Shown piece after piece: positions 51,641 to 60,688 of a DNA stretch of 64,000 bases. Position numbers and translations under genes: made by a program. This DNA is from Paracholeplasma manati. GTDB taxonomy: Bacteria; Bacillota_I; Bacilli_A; Acholeplasmatales; UBA5453. The notes beneath the pieces were generated by a model. It searched no databases, had not been told where the DNA came from, and was given only the letters and a program-made list of their open reading frames with translations. The stretch covers positions 372,001-436,000 of the forward strand of contig NZ_JAOVQM010000002.1 in NCBI RefSeq assembly GCF_025742995.1. The letters are read 5' to 3'. The number at the start of each line of letters is the position of its first letter. The first letter of the stretch is position 1.

Positions 51641-53699
51641 TCACATCCATTTATACGCGATAGGGCTAGGTTTGGCGTGGTTAGCCTACAGGCATTGGTG
51701 GGCTTGGATACCCCTTTTACTGTACGCTTATTGGATGAGAAAACAACGCATTTCAAAAAGCATTTGGGTGATGATGATTTTGTTTTATGGGTGGACTTGG
51801 TATGTTTTCGAACAACCGATACCAACCCCAAACCCTCAGGGCATCATCGTCCAACAAGAAGATGTGAAAGCAGGGTATCGATACACCGTTCAATATGGGC
51901 TTTACCGCTATCATTTATATACACCTGAAGTGCTCAATATTGGATCCATCATCAGCGTTGAAGGTGATTTTAAAACATTTGAAACAGATCGTTTTGAAGG
52001 GGCATTTTCCCCAAAAGATTATTATCGCTCTAAATGGGTTACGCATGTGATTTATCAACCCAAAATTATCCAACAACATCAGATCTGGATACCCCATCAA
52101 ATCCATCAAGATTTAAAACAACATATTGGACAATTACCGACATATACACAAGTGTTTGTCAGTAGTTTGGTTTTGGGTATTTTTGAATCGGATATGAAGG
52201 CGCGTATCTCAAAGATTGGTATTACACATTTATTCGTCCTATCGGGTTTACATGTGACGGTATTGATGGGGATTCTAAATCGATGTTTATGGTTTTTGCC
52301 AAAGAAGATTAAATTGGGTTTAGAAACGGTTCTGTTATTCACTTATTTATGGGTGACACTCTTCCCCATATCATTGATACGTGCTGTGATTCAAACCCTA
52401 TTATTTGAGTGGTTAAATCACGACAAAATCCGTTATACAAGGTTAGATGCATTTTCGTTCACCTGGGTGCTGATGCTAATCATCAACCCTTACTATTTAA
52501 GCAATACCAGTTTTCAACTGACATTTTTGGTCAGTTTTCTATTCATCATTAGCAACTTTAAAACCGACGCCTTAGGCATGATGGTATCGACATTCTCAGC
52601 CCAAACGTTGGTGTTACCGATTACCAGCAAAATAACCAATCAAGTATATCCTTTGGCCTTTTTGGTTGCGCCATGGTTTATACCAGTGTTTAGTTATGTG
52701 CTATTACCTTTATCGTGGTTAGCGCTTTGGGATAAACTAGGGATGATTCTAAACCCTGTGTTTGAGTTGGTTTTAAACACCATAGGGTTTTTAGAAGCAG
52801 GGGCTTTTTATTTTACAATACCTGTTTTGAGTGGGATTTTCGCCCTCTTTTATTGGATTTTATGGGGGATGGCTTCTATTGGTCCCTACAAGATTAAAAA
52901 AGCGTATCGAATGACTTATGTGGTTCTATTTTTGGTATTGATTCCGCAGTTAAAGTACCTTAATCCTATCGGAAAGGTGACCTTTCTTTCCGTTGGACAA
53001 GGTGACACCACCATCATTGAAAGACCTTTCCGTCAATGTACGGTTGTGATCGATGCGTTCGGTGATGTGATGGATTATTTGTATTTACAGCACATCCAAA
53101 CCATCGACTATTTAATCATCACACATGGGGATTTTGATCATCATAGAGAAACTGAACCTATTCTGAATTCATTTCAAGTCAAACAATTGGTTTTATCCAA
53201 ATACGATGAAGGCGATTTTGAAGCATCGATGCGAAAGTATCATCCTTTGTACGTGAAACAAGGCGATAAACTGCCCTGTGGTGACATCGAACTAAACATT
53301 TTATCACCCATTCATAAAAGCAATGATGACAATGAAAATTCAATTGTTATTCAAACCAAAATTCGAGATACAACCTATTTATTTATGGGTGATTTGGGTG
53401 TATCCGGAGAAACAACATTGGTGAATCAAAATCAAGAATTGAGTAGTGATATTTTAAAAGTCGGACACCACGGGTCAATCACATCCTCCCACATATCGTT
53501 TTTGACCCGTGTGAATCCCAAAATCGCGATTATTTCAGCGGGGGTGGATAATCATTTTGGTCATCCCCATCCTGCCGTAGTTGACCGTTTGAAACAACGA
53601 GGTATAGATGTCTATCAAACCAATGTCGTTCAAACCATCACCTTCATCGATTTACCGTTTTATAAACGACATATCATTTTAGTGCACAAAAAGGGGTAA
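51609..53699 (+). CDS. comEC: DNA uptake channel ComEC/Rec2
   Basis: About 696 residues. The N-terminal DUF4131-type OB domain and several transmembrane helices surround the competence core (ITHLFVLSGLHVTVLMGILNR and SLIRAVIQTLLF). The C-terminal metallo-beta-lactamase-like domain begins near residue 455 (VTFLSVGQGDTTII), with THGDFDHH near 504 and VGHHGSITSSH near 620. It forms the channel that brings single-stranded DNA into the cell. The start at 51609 is chosen inside comEA; a TTG at 51567 is less likely. Motifs look intact. Confidence 0.94.
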   Translation: MKIFKRLLPSSHIHLYAIGLGLAWLAYRHWWAWIPLLLYAYWMRKQRISKSIWVMMILFYGWTWYVFEQPIPTPNPQGIIVQQEDVKAGYRYTVQYGLYRYHLYTPEVLNIGSIISVEGDFKTFETDRFEGAFSPKDYYRSKWVTHVIYQPKIIQQHQIWIPHQIHQDLKQHIGQLPTYTQVFVSSLVLGIFESDMKARISKIGITHLFVLSGLHVTVLMGILNRCLWFLPKKIKLGLETVLLFTYLWVTLFPISLIRAVIQTLLFEWLNHDKIRYTRLDAFSFTWVLMLIINPYYLSNTSFQLTFLVSFLFIISNFKTDALGMMVSTFSAQTLVLPITSKITNQVYPLAFLVAPWFIPVFSYVLLPLSWLALWDKLGMILNPVFELVLNTIGFLEAGAFYFTIPVLSGIFALFYWILWGMASIGPYKIKKAYRMTYVVLFLVLIPQLKYLNPIGKVTFLSVGQGDTTIIERPFRQCTVVIDAFGDVMDYLYLQHIQTIDYLIITHGDFDHHRETEPILNSFQVKQLVLSKYDEGDFEASMRKYHPLYVKQGDKLPCGDIELNILSPIHKSNDDNENSIVIQTKIRDTTYLFMGDLGVSGETTLVNQNQELSSDILKVGHHGSITSSHISFLTRVNPKIAIISAGVDNHFGHPHPAVVDRLKQRGIDVYQTNVVQTITFIDLPFYKRHIILVHKKG

Positions 53700-53706
53700 A
53701 ATATAG

Positions 53707-53712
53707 TATAAT
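53707..53712 (+). promoter_or_regulatory. Possible -10 for holA
   Basis: TATAAT at 53707-53712, 26 bases before the ATG. No good -35 at normal spacing, so weak. Confidence 0.35.
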
Positions 53713-53737
53713 ATTCATTAAGAAAGAGGGAGATTTC

Positions 53738-54688
53738 ATGCCTGATTTAATGTATCTTTTTATCGGTAATGACCCATTTTTAGTTGAAAATGCAGTGGAA
53801 CAATTGGTCAAGAAATTGAATGTAGATCCATTCAACGTCTTAACCTATGATTTAGAAGAACATGGTCTCGATGAATTACTCCAAGAAATGAACACCATTT
53901 CTTTTTTCGCCGATAAAAAAATCATCAAAGTGAAAAATCCGTGGGTATTTTATGACGAACGTGCTGATGATTATCTACCAGACTTCATCAAATATTTCCA
54001 CAACCCCAATGAAGATACTACCCTCATCTTTTTACTTGAACGGGGCATGGATGCGAGCCTAGCAGCTTCAAAAGAAGCGAAAAAATACGTGCGCATTGAA
54101 ACTGTCGCAGATATGGCAAAAGAAGATTTCAAACCTTATGTTAAAAAAGCGTTTGAATCGTTAAAGTACACCATTGAAGACTTGGCGGTCGATGAACTGT
54201 TAGAAAGAACGAATTTCGATATTTCAATGCTCAATAATGAGATTGCAAAACTCAAATTATTCGCATTTGATGATAAACGTATCACGTTAAAAGACATCAA
54301 ACAATTGGTTGCGAGAAACTTAGAAGAAAATATCTTTGAATTAACCAATGCAGTACTAGCGAAAAATAAAAAGCGCATTTTGGAAGTTTATTATGATTTG
54401 TTGGAAAAAAACGAAGACCCTATTCGCATCATTTTCAACATCGCTTCTAAACTCAAAGAAACCATTCAAACCAAACAGTTGTTAGAAAAAGGATACAACC
54501 AAGAAGCGATTGCATCCTATTTCAACGTCAAATCCAGCAAAGCTTACTACATGGTGAAGAATGCACAGCAGATTTCAAAACAAAATTTAGAGTCATTATA
54601 TGAAAAATTGTCCAACCTCGACTTTGACATCAAGTCAGGTCGCATGGACAAAAAGTTAGGCTTAGAATTATTCTTATTGGAGGTTTAA
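53738..54688 (+). CDS. holA: DNA polymerase III delta subunit HolA
   Basis: 316 residues. MYLFIGNDPFLVENAVEQLVKKL opens the degenerate AAA+ fold. The central TISFFADKKIIKVKNPW segment and C-terminal helical collar (KNAQQISKQNLESLYEKLSNLDFDIKSGRMDKKLGLELFLLEV) are diagnostic. The P-loop is not functional in this family. It opens the sliding clamp for loading. AAAGAGGGAGA precedes the ATG. Position before rpsT is conserved with B. subtilis; the following exonuclease gene is inserted. Confidence 0.94.
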   Translation: MPDLMYLFIGNDPFLVENAVEQLVKKLNVDPFNVLTYDLEEHGLDELLQEMNTISFFADKKIIKVKNPWVFYDERADDYLPDFIKYFHNPNEDTTLIFLLERGMDASLAASKEAKKYVRIETVADMAKEDFKPYVKKAFESLKYTIEDLAVDELLERTNFDISMLNNEIAKLKLFAFDDKRITLKDIKQLVARNLEENIFELTNAVLAKNKKRILEVYYDLLEKNEDPIRIIFNIASKLKETIQTKQLLEKGYNQEAIASYFNVKSSKAYYMVKNAQQISKQNLESLYEKLSNLDFDIKSGRMDKKLGLELFLLEV

Positions 54689-54689
54689 T

Positions 54690-55358
54690 ATGTTGGTAGA
54701 AAAATATGAGCACATCCTGGTCTTCGATTTTGAAACCACAGGTTTATCTCCGAAAACCGATAATGTCATCGAAATTGGGGCGGTCTTGTTAAAACGGGAC
54801 CCCATTTTAATGCAATACCGTGCCGAACAAGAGTTATCTGTTTTGATTCGTCAAGATCGACCTTTGCCAGCCAAAATCATTGAAATCACCCACATTACCG
54901 ATGAAATGTTGTTGCGTGATGGCATCGAAGAAGCAGATGCTTTCAATCAACTCAAATCAATGATTCGTCCAAATACGCTCCTAGTCGCCTATAACATCGC
55001 ATTTGATTATGGGTTTTTAAAAGCACTCTATCGTAAACATGTAGATTCATTCTATGAAATAGAGGAAGACTTATTAGACGTGATGGCCATCTATCGCGAT
55101 CGTCATCCATTCCCACACCGTTTGGATAATGTCGTAATCACCTATCAAATTGATCATAAAAATACCCACCGCGCGATCGACGATGTGAAAGCAACCCTCA
55201 AAGGATTAACAGCGATGATCAAGGAACGCGATACGGTGGATAAATATATCAACGTGATTGGATACAATCCAAAATACCCACCGACATATCCACTCAATAA
55301 AAATGTTCGAATGGTCCCACAATATGGGAACCGCTTAGAGATTGAGAAGCTAAAATAA
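54690..55358 (+). CDS. DEDDh 3'-5' exonuclease, DnaQ/PolC-epsilon-like
   Basis: 222 residues. Exo motifs are intact: ILVFDFETTGLSPKTDNVIEIGAVLL (Exo I), VAYNIAFDYGFLKALYR (Exo II) and HRAIDDVKATLKGL (Exo IIIh, residues 168-181). The enzyme removes 3' nucleotides from DNA or RNA. The gene begins one base after holA with GGAGG upstream, so it may serve replication proofreading or repair. The last 35 residues form a short tail. A specific name is not justified. Confidence 0.87.
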   Translation: MLVEKYEHILVFDFETTGLSPKTDNVIEIGAVLLKRDPILMQYRAEQELSVLIRQDRPLPAKIIEITHITDEMLLRDGIEEADAFNQLKSMIRPNTLLVAYNIAFDYGFLKALYRKHVDSFYEIEEDLLDVMAIYRDRHPFPHRLDNVVITYQIDHKNTHRAIDDVKATLKGLTAMIKERDTVDKYINVIGYNPKYPPTYPLNKNVRMVPQYGNRLEIEKLK

Positions 55359-55381
55359 AAAAAAACACATCCGAGATGTGC
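55357..55381 (-). terminator. rpsT terminator
   Basis: CACATC-CGA-GATGTG followed on the minus strand by nine T, immediately after the S20 stop. Confidence 0.85.
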
Positions 55382-55645
55382 TTATTGTAGTTTGTTAACT
55401 AATAGTGCAAGTTGAGATTTGTGGTTGGCAACAAAGTTTTTGTGGAAAATACCTTTGGCTTGTCCCTTATCCAATTTCTTATTTGCAAAAGATAGATTGA
55501 CTAATGCCTTTTCCTTATCTCCAGCAGCTACTGCTTTCTCTACTGCTTTGATAGCGGTTTTGGTAGAAGATTTGAATGATGCATTGATTAATCTGCGCTT
55601 TTCGTTTGTCTTGATACGTTTGATTTGTTGTTTGATGTTAGCCAT
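55382..55645 (-). CDS. rpsT: 30S ribosomal protein S20
   Basis: 87 residues, typical length. MANIKQQIKRIKTNEKRRLINASFKSSTKTAIK is the S20 opening. The rest is an amphipathic, lysine-rich helix bundle ending HKSQLALLVNKL. The start at 55645 has a perfect GGAGGTGAC seven bases upstream. It is transcribed opposite to its neighbours, as in B. subtilis where rpsT also faces holA. Promoter at 55675-55703. Confidence 0.97.
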   Translation of the reverse strand: MANIKQQIKRIKTNEKRRLINASFKSSTKTAIKAVEKAVAAGDKEKALVNLSFANKKLDKGQAKGIFHKNFVANHKSQLALLVNKLQ

Positions 55646-55674
55646 AATGTCACCTCCCGTGATAAGCAACTCAA

Positions 55675-55703
55675 ATTATACCAAATGGCATTTTAAAAAG
55701 CAA
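55675..55703 (-). promoter_or_regulatory. rpsT promoter
   Basis: Minus-strand TTGCTT and TATAAT with 17-base spacing, about 30 bases before the start codon. Confidence 0.75.
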
Positions 55704-55752
55704 CTATTAAAGGAAAAATATGTTAAAATAAGTTGAAAGAGAGAGATGATGG

Positions 55753-56322
55753 ATGACATTGCCAAATAAACTCACTTTAAGCCGTTTCGTAGCGATTCCG
55801 GTGATGGTGATTATTAGTTTTTTAGAACCGCTTAGAAGCGTGGATAATGTGCTTTTCGGATTGGATTTTGCACAGTTATTCTTCGCGATTTTATTTGTAT
55901 TAGCCAGTTTTACAGATTTCCTCGATGGGTACCTTGCGAGAAAATATAACCAAGTGACCACCTTTGGTAAATTTACCGATCCAATCGCGGATAAATTACT
56001 AGTCCTAACTGCGTTTTTATACCTTCAATCGATGGGTGATCGTGTACTTTGGTGGATGACTTTAATTGTAGTTGCGAGAGAATTCATCGTAACAGGGGTA
56101 CGCTTATTGGCAGTTGAAAAAGGGAAAGTCATCGCAGCCAGCCCATTTGGTAAACTCAAAATGGTCTCAACTGTGGTAGCACTCGTGGTATTATTATTCA
56201 ATGATTTTGGATTACCAACGGTGATTGGAGACGTCTTGTTGTGGTTAGCGCTCCTATTTACAGTATTATCAGGTGCGGACTATTTTTGGAAGAACCGCCA
56301 CTTGGTATTTGAATCGATTTAA
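55753..56322 (+). CDS. pgsA: CDP-diacylglycerol-glycerol-3-phosphate 3-phosphatidyltransferase
   Basis: 189 residues with about four to five transmembrane helices. The CDP-alcohol phosphatidyltransferase motif DFLDGYLARKYNQVTTFGKFTDPIADKL is near residue 56 (D-G-x2-A-R-x8-G-x3-D-x3-D). It makes phosphatidylglycerophosphate, the precursor of phosphatidylglycerol. The N-terminus NKLTLSRFVAIPVMV is typical. GAGATGATGG lies upstream. It is followed directly by recA; cinA, which usually intervenes in B. subtilis, is missing. Confidence 0.94.
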   Translation: MTLPNKLTLSRFVAIPVMVIISFLEPLRSVDNVLFGLDFAQLFFAILFVLASFTDFLDGYLARKYNQVTTFGKFTDPIADKLLVLTAFLYLQSMGDRVLWWMTLIVVAREFIVTGVRLLAVEKGKVIAASPFGKLKMVSTVVALVVLLFNDFGLPTVIGDVLLWLALLFTVLSGADYFWKNRHLVFESI

Positions 56323-56376
56323 AAAAAGAAAAATGCAACCATCCCGTTGTATATATAGATTATAGGAGGCCAAATA

Positions 56377-57366
56377 ATGGACGTTAAAAAACAAGAAGCA
56401 TTGCTCAATGCGATGAAGCAAATAGAAAAACAATACGGTAAAGGCGCTGTCATGAAATTGGGCGATGAAGCCGATCGTCATGTCGAATCATCCCCATCGG
56501 GGTCGATTGCGTTAGACGTTGCTTTAGGCATTGGCGGTTACCCAAAGGGTAGAATCATCGAAATTTATGGACCAGAATCATCTGGTAAGACCACATTCGC
56601 GTTAACAGCGATTGCAGAAGTACAAAGACAAGGTGGCTTCGCTGCGTTTATCGATGCGGAACATGCCTTAGACCCACAATACGCAAAAGCGTTGGGTGTC
56701 GATGTCGATAACTTGATTCTTTCACAACCAGATACGGGTGAACAAGCGTTAGAAATTGCTGAAGCATTGATTCGTAGTGGTGCGATTGGCATCGTGGTTG
56801 TAGACTCGGTTGCGGCACTCGTTCCTGAAGCCGAAATCAATGGCGACATGGGGGATTCCCATGTGGGCTTACAAGCGCGTTTGATGAGCCAAGCGATGAG
56901 AAAATTGTCTGGGATCATCAACAAGACCAATACCATCGCGATTTTCATTAACCAAATTCGTGAAAAAGTCGGTGTTATGTTCGGCAACCCTGAAACCACA
57001 TCCGGTGGTAGAGCACTCAAATTCTATGCATCGGTTAGACTTGAAGTTAGGAGAAGCGAACAAATTAAAGCAGGAAACGACGTGGTTGGGAATAAAGTCA
57101 ACATTAAAGTCGTTAAGAATAAGGTTGCGCCACCATTTAAACAAGCCAGCGTGGATATTGTTTATGGCAAAGGTGTATCCAAAATGGGCGAACTCGTCGA
57201 TTTAGCTGTTGAACTCGAAATCATCAAGAAATCTGGCGCATGGTATGCCTATGAAGGTGAAAAAATCGGACAAGGTAGAGAAAATGCCAAAGACTATTTA
57301 GAAACCCATGCTGATATGGCGAAAGACATTGAAGTCAAAGTCAGACAAGCTTATCAATTAACCTAA
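56377..57366 (+). CDS. recA: Recombinase RecA
   Basis: 329 residues, slightly short because of a reduced C-terminal tail. The Walker A is GPESSGKTT near residue 65, Walker [10 protein letters not shown] near 138, and the L2 loop region [22 protein letters not shown] near 190. Self-assembly residues [26 protein letters not shown] are at the N-terminus. It catalyses strand exchange and repair and would receive DNA imported by ComEA/ComEC. GGAGG precedes the ATG. The terminator follows directly. Confidence 0.98.
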   Translation: MDVKKQEALLNAMKQIEKQYGKGAVMKLGDEADRHVESSPSGSIALDVALGIGGYPKGRIIEIYGPESSGKTTFALTAIAEVQRQGGFAAFIDAEHALDPQYAKALGVDVDNLILSQPDTGEQALEIAEALIRSGAIGIVVVDSVAALVPEAEINGDMGDSHVGLQARLMSQAMRKLSGIINKTNTIAIFINQIREKVGVMFGNPETTSGGRALKFYASVRLEVRRSEQIKAGNDVVGNKVNIKVVKNKVAPPFKQASVDIVYGKGVSKMGELVDLAVELEIIKKSGAWYAYEGEKIGQGRENAKDYLETHADMAKDIEVKVRQAYQLT

Positions 57367-57401
57367 AAAAATAGACGCTAGCGTTGGCTAGCGTCTTTTT
57401 T
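57366..57401. terminator. Bidirectional terminator after recA
   Basis: Perfect ten-base stem AGACGCTAGC / GCTAGCGTCT, flanked by A7 on the left and T6 on the right, between convergent genes. Confidence 0.92.
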
Positions 57402-57987
57402 ATGCTGGAATGATTTGTGTGCCGTCTTTAATCAAATCGATTGGTAGGCGGACATAGATGGTTCTTGCGAAAGCTTCACCCATAATGGTTTCTTCATAAG
57501 TGATTTTCGCATATAAATAAGGACCCGATGCTTGAACAAATGGCAGTACATTTTGTTCCATATCATAATTAAAATTCAGTTGAACAGATCGAGCTGTACT
57601 TAAAGTGACGGATTGCTCTGTCGAAACTTCAGTGTATTTTGCCCAGCGGGTTGCTAATTGAAATTGGATGCGAATATTGTTAATTGGGTTAATACCCGTT
57701 TCACGTGTGAGTGTATATTCTATCTTGTAATAACCACCAAGGTTATCCTCGTTTGGAAGACGAACTTGAGCAATTTTATAGTCAAGGCTGAACACGGGTA
57801 AATCATTTAAACTAACCACATCAGCTTGCTTGTCTTCAAATAGTACAGGTTTGCTGTCAACATACTTTTGAATATAAATACTCGGTATAAATACCATTGG
57901 TAAGACGATAAAGAATAAAACCGCAAAAATCGCTAAACGGTGTTGATAAATCCAAGCCCATTTACTGATTTTTTTAACTTTTCTCAT
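57400..57987 (-). CDS. Membrane-anchored protein of unknown function
   Basis: 195 residues. The N-terminus is MRKVKKISKWAWIYQHRL, then a single transmembrane helix (about residues 18-40), then an exported beta-rich domain (residues 45-195) with no recognised family. The start at 57987 has GAGGGA five bases upstream; earlier in-frame starts lack a ribosome site. A minus-strand TATAAT lies at 58013-58018. It sits between recA and rny, where B. subtilis has the penicillin-binding-protein gene pbpX, but shares no PBP motifs. Confidence 0.65.
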   Translation of the reverse strand: MRKVKKISKWAWIYQHRLAIFAVLFFIVLPMVFIPSIYIQKYVDSKPVLFEDKQADVVSLNDLPVFSLDYKIAQVRLPNEDNLGGYYKIEYTLTRETGINPINNIRIQFQLATRWAKYTEVSTEQSVTLSTARSVQLNFNYDMEQNVLPFVQASGPYLYAKITYEETIMGEAFARTIYVRLPIDLIKDGTQIIPA

Positions 57988-58057
57988 AAAATCCCTCATT
58001 TCACGTAACCTTATTATACTACACGCCATTATAAAAAAAAAGTCAGAATGTAATGCG

Positions 58058-58086
58058 TTGACTAAAAGTCATTTCTCCTATATAAT
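58058..58086 (+). promoter_or_regulatory. rny promoter
   Basis: TTGACT (58058-58063) and TATAAT (58081-58086), 17-base spacing, giving a leader of about 115 bases that shows no clear structured element. Confidence 0.85.
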
Positions 58087-58210
58087 TAAATAGTAGTATG
58101 CAGGAATAAAACCTTAAATAAAAGTATATCAATTTTGATAATGTTGTTTAATATATTTAACGCTCATGTAATGAAAAAGTAACAAATCAAAACAAATGGA
58201 GGAATGAACG

Positions 58211-59773
58211 ATGGAACATGTAGTATGGTCAATCGTCTCCATTTTGCTACTCGCTTTAGGCTTGGTTGGAGGCTTTATTTTCCGTGTGAAACAACACGAA
58301 AAGAGCTTACAAAATAGCCGTGAACAAGCAAAGAAAATTGTTGAAGAGGGCACTAAAGAAGCCGAAAAACTCAAAAAGGAAGCCATTCTAGAAGCACGTC
58401 AAAATATTTTTGATCAAAAACGTGAATTCGAACGTGATATGAAGGAACGTAAACAAGTCGTTCTCGATTTGGAAACCAAAATATCACAACGCGATGAAAT
58501 GCTAAACAGAAGAGCAGCCAATTTGGACAAAAGAGAAGAATTTCTTGGACAAAAAGAAATCAAGCTGGACGAAAAGAAACAAGAACTTGAACAATTGAAT
58601 GGCAAAGTGGAAGACATTTTGAAACAACAAGAAGCGAAATTAATGGAGATTTCAGGTATTTCCACAGAACAGGCACAAGCGATCATCATGGATCGTGTAA
58701 GACAAAACATGTCTGAGGAAATTTCAAATTACATTAAAGAAGAAGAAGAAAAAGCAAAATCAGAAGTAGATCAACGAGCGAAGAATCTATTGACTCTGGC
58801 AATTCAAAAATATGCCAGTGAAACAACAAGCGAAAGAACGGTATCAGTTGTATCCCTTCCAACCGATGAAATGAAGGGTAGAATCATTGGACGCGAAGGA
58901 CGTAATATTCGCACCATTGAGGCATTAACCGGTGTTGACCTCATCATTGACGACACACCTGAAGCAGTCGTATTATCCGGATTTGATCCGATCAGAAGAG
59001 AAGTTGCAAAACGTGCATTAACCGCCTTAGTTGAAGATGGTCGTATCCACCCGGGTCGCATCGAAGAAGTCGTGGATAGAGCACAACAAGAAGTCGATAT
59101 GTTCATCCGTGAAGCGGGTGAAAATGCCGTATTCCAAACAGGTATTGGTAAACTCCATCCGGACTTAGTGAAACTATTGGGCCGCATGAGTTTTAGAACA
59201 TCCTATGGACAAAACGTCCTTAAACACTCGATTGAAACAGCATTTTTAGCGGGTAAATTAGCCGCTGAAATCGGTGAAAATGAAGTGCTTGCAAAACGTG
59301 CAGGTCTACTCCATGATATCGGTAAAGCCGTTGACCACGAAGTCGAAGGTTCACACGTTGAAATCGGTGTTCAAATCGTATCCAAGTACCATGAACCAAA
59401 AGAAGTTATTGACGCGATTGCATCACACCATGGCGACAAAGAACCACAATCCATCATCGCAGTGTTGGTAGCAGCCGCTGACGCACTTTCTGCAGCAAGA
59501 CCAGGCGCACGTAGTGAATCAATTGATAACTACATCAAGCGTCTTGAACAATTAGAATCCATTTCTAACAAAGTTGCAGGGGTTGAACGTTCGTTTGCGA
59601 TTCAAGCCGGTCGTGAAATTAGAGTCATCGTTAAACCCGATGAAGTGGATGATTTATCCACATTTAAAGTTGCTCGTGAAATCAAAGAACAAATTGAAGC
59701 AAACCTTCAATATCCAGGTACCATCAAAGTTACCGTTGTTAGAGAAACACGCGCTACAGATATTGCAAAATAA
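58211..59773 (+). CDS. rny: Ribonuclease Y
   Basis: 520 residues, full length. The N-terminal transmembrane helix is residues 4-24, then a long charged coiled coil to about residue 150. A KH domain has [30 protein letters not shown] near 220. The HD domain has [17 protein letters not shown] near 370 and ASHHGDKEP near 400. It starts decay of most mRNAs by endonuclease cleavage at the membrane. GGAGGAA precedes the ATG. The gene pairs with ymdB, and ymcA (an RNase Y specificity factor in B. subtilis) is also in the window. Confidence 0.97.
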   Translation: MEHVVWSIVSILLLALGLVGGFIFRVKQHEKSLQNSREQAKKIVEEGTKEAEKLKKEAILEARQNIFDQKREFERDMKERKQVVLDLETKISQRDEMLNRRAANLDKREEFLGQKEIKLDEKKQELEQLNGKVEDILKQQEAKLMEISGISTEQAQAIIMDRVRQNMSEEISNYIKEEEEKAKSEVDQRAKNLLTLAIQKYASETTSERTVSVVSLPTDEMKGRIIGREGRNIRTIEALTGVDLIIDDTPEAVVLSGFDPIRREVAKRALTALVEDGRIHPGRIEEVVDRAQQEVDMFIREAGENAVFQTGIGKLHPDLVKLLGRMSFRTSYGQNVLKHSIETAFLAGKLAAEIGENEVLAKRAGLLHDIGKAVDHEVEGSHVEIGVQIVSKYHEPKEVIDAIASHHGDKEPQSIIAVLVAAADALSAARPGARSESIDNYIKRLEQLESISNKVAGVERSFAIQAGREIRVIVKPDEVDDLSTFKVAREIKEQIEANLQYPGTIKVTVVRETRATDIAK

Positions 59774-59793
59774 AAGGGGCTTGTCCCCTTTTT
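59772..59793 (+). terminator. Hairpin with T run between rny and ymdB
   Basis: AAAAGGGG-CTTG-TCCCCTTTTT. It would terminate or attenuate before the closely spaced ymdB gene. Confidence 0.75.
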
Positions 59794-59812
59794 CTTTTAA
59801 AGAAGGTGTATG

Positions 59813-60568
59813 ATGAGAATTTTATTCATTGGTGACATTTACGGTGAACCGGGTAGAAGGATTTTAATGGACAATTTAGACCAATTAAAGTCCGATTATA
59901 AACCCAACATCATTATTGTCAATGCTGAAAATAGCGCGAACAATGGTCGTGGCATTACCCAGCGTTTTTACAAAGAATTGATGGCTGCAGGTGTCCATTG
60001 TGTGACCATGGGCAACCACGTGTGGGGTCAAAATGACCTCGTTGAATACATCGACGATTCGCACATTGTTCGCCCCCTCAATTTTCCTAAAGCACCGGGT
60101 AAAGGGTATGATATCATCAAATACAACCAACAAACGGTTTTGGTGATCAATGCTTTGGGTAGAACATTTATGAATGCCAACTTGGAATCCCCATTTTTCG
60201 AAATTGACAAAGTATTAGAAAGCGAAAAAGCCGATTTTACGTTTGTGGATTTTCACGCAGAAGCAACCTCTGAAAAAGTGGCTTTAGGTCATTATTTAGA
60301 TGGCCGTGTGGACGCTGTTGTGGGGACACACACCCATATTCCAACCGCCGATAATCGAGTTTTGCCAAAAGGTACCTTGTACATCACCGACGTGGGTATG
60401 ACTGGACCACTGGATGGTATCATCGGGGTCGATCGTGACATCGTGGTCAACCGATTTTTATATGGATATTCGCCTGCCAATGTGGTTGCGAATACCAAGA
60501 ATCAATTGAACGCCGTTATCATGGACCTCAAAAAGAAAACCATCGAACGTATTCATATTGAAGATTAA
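59813..60568 (+). CDS. ymdB: Metallophosphoesterase YmdB (TIGR00282 family)
   Basis: 251 residues. The metal-site motifs are RILFIGDIYGEPGRR, NAENSANNGRGIT, TMGNHVWGQ and DFHAEATSEK, with GTHTHIPTAD near the C-terminus. The enzyme is a calcineurin-like phosphodiesterase of cyclic nucleotides. B. subtilis YmdB influences biofilm and motility decisions, and RNase Y is its usual neighbour. The ATG at 59813 is chosen over 59810 because AGAAGG is better spaced. It ends at a strong terminator. Confidence 0.94.
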   Translation: MRILFIGDIYGEPGRRILMDNLDQLKSDYKPNIIIVNAENSANNGRGITQRFYKELMAAGVHCVTMGNHVWGQNDLVEYIDDSHIVRPLNFPKAPGKGYDIIKYNQQTVLVINALGRTFMNANLESPFFEIDKVLESEKADFTFVDFHAEATSEKVALGHYLDGRVDAVVGTHTHIPTADNRVLPKGTLYITDVGMTGPLDGIIGVDRDIVVNRFLYGYSPANVVANTKNQLNAVIMDLKKKTIERIHIED

Positions 60569-60590
60569 GCACACCTTAGGGTGTGTTTTT
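60569..60590 (+). terminator. Intrinsic terminator
   Basis: CACACC-TTAG-GGTGTG followed by five T, immediately after the ymdB stop. Confidence 0.88.
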
Positions 60591-60688
60591 ATTTTTTTTC
60601 TGGAATAGGTGTGATATTTAGATGCCTAAAACACCCTTTCAATTGAAATGAACAGGGTAAACGTGTATACTAATCCTAGGTGATTATA

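Noticed and set aside
56565-59187. Long minus-strand frames inside recA and rny
   Set aside because: These are antisense shadows of highly conserved genes in which stop codons are rare on the other strand.
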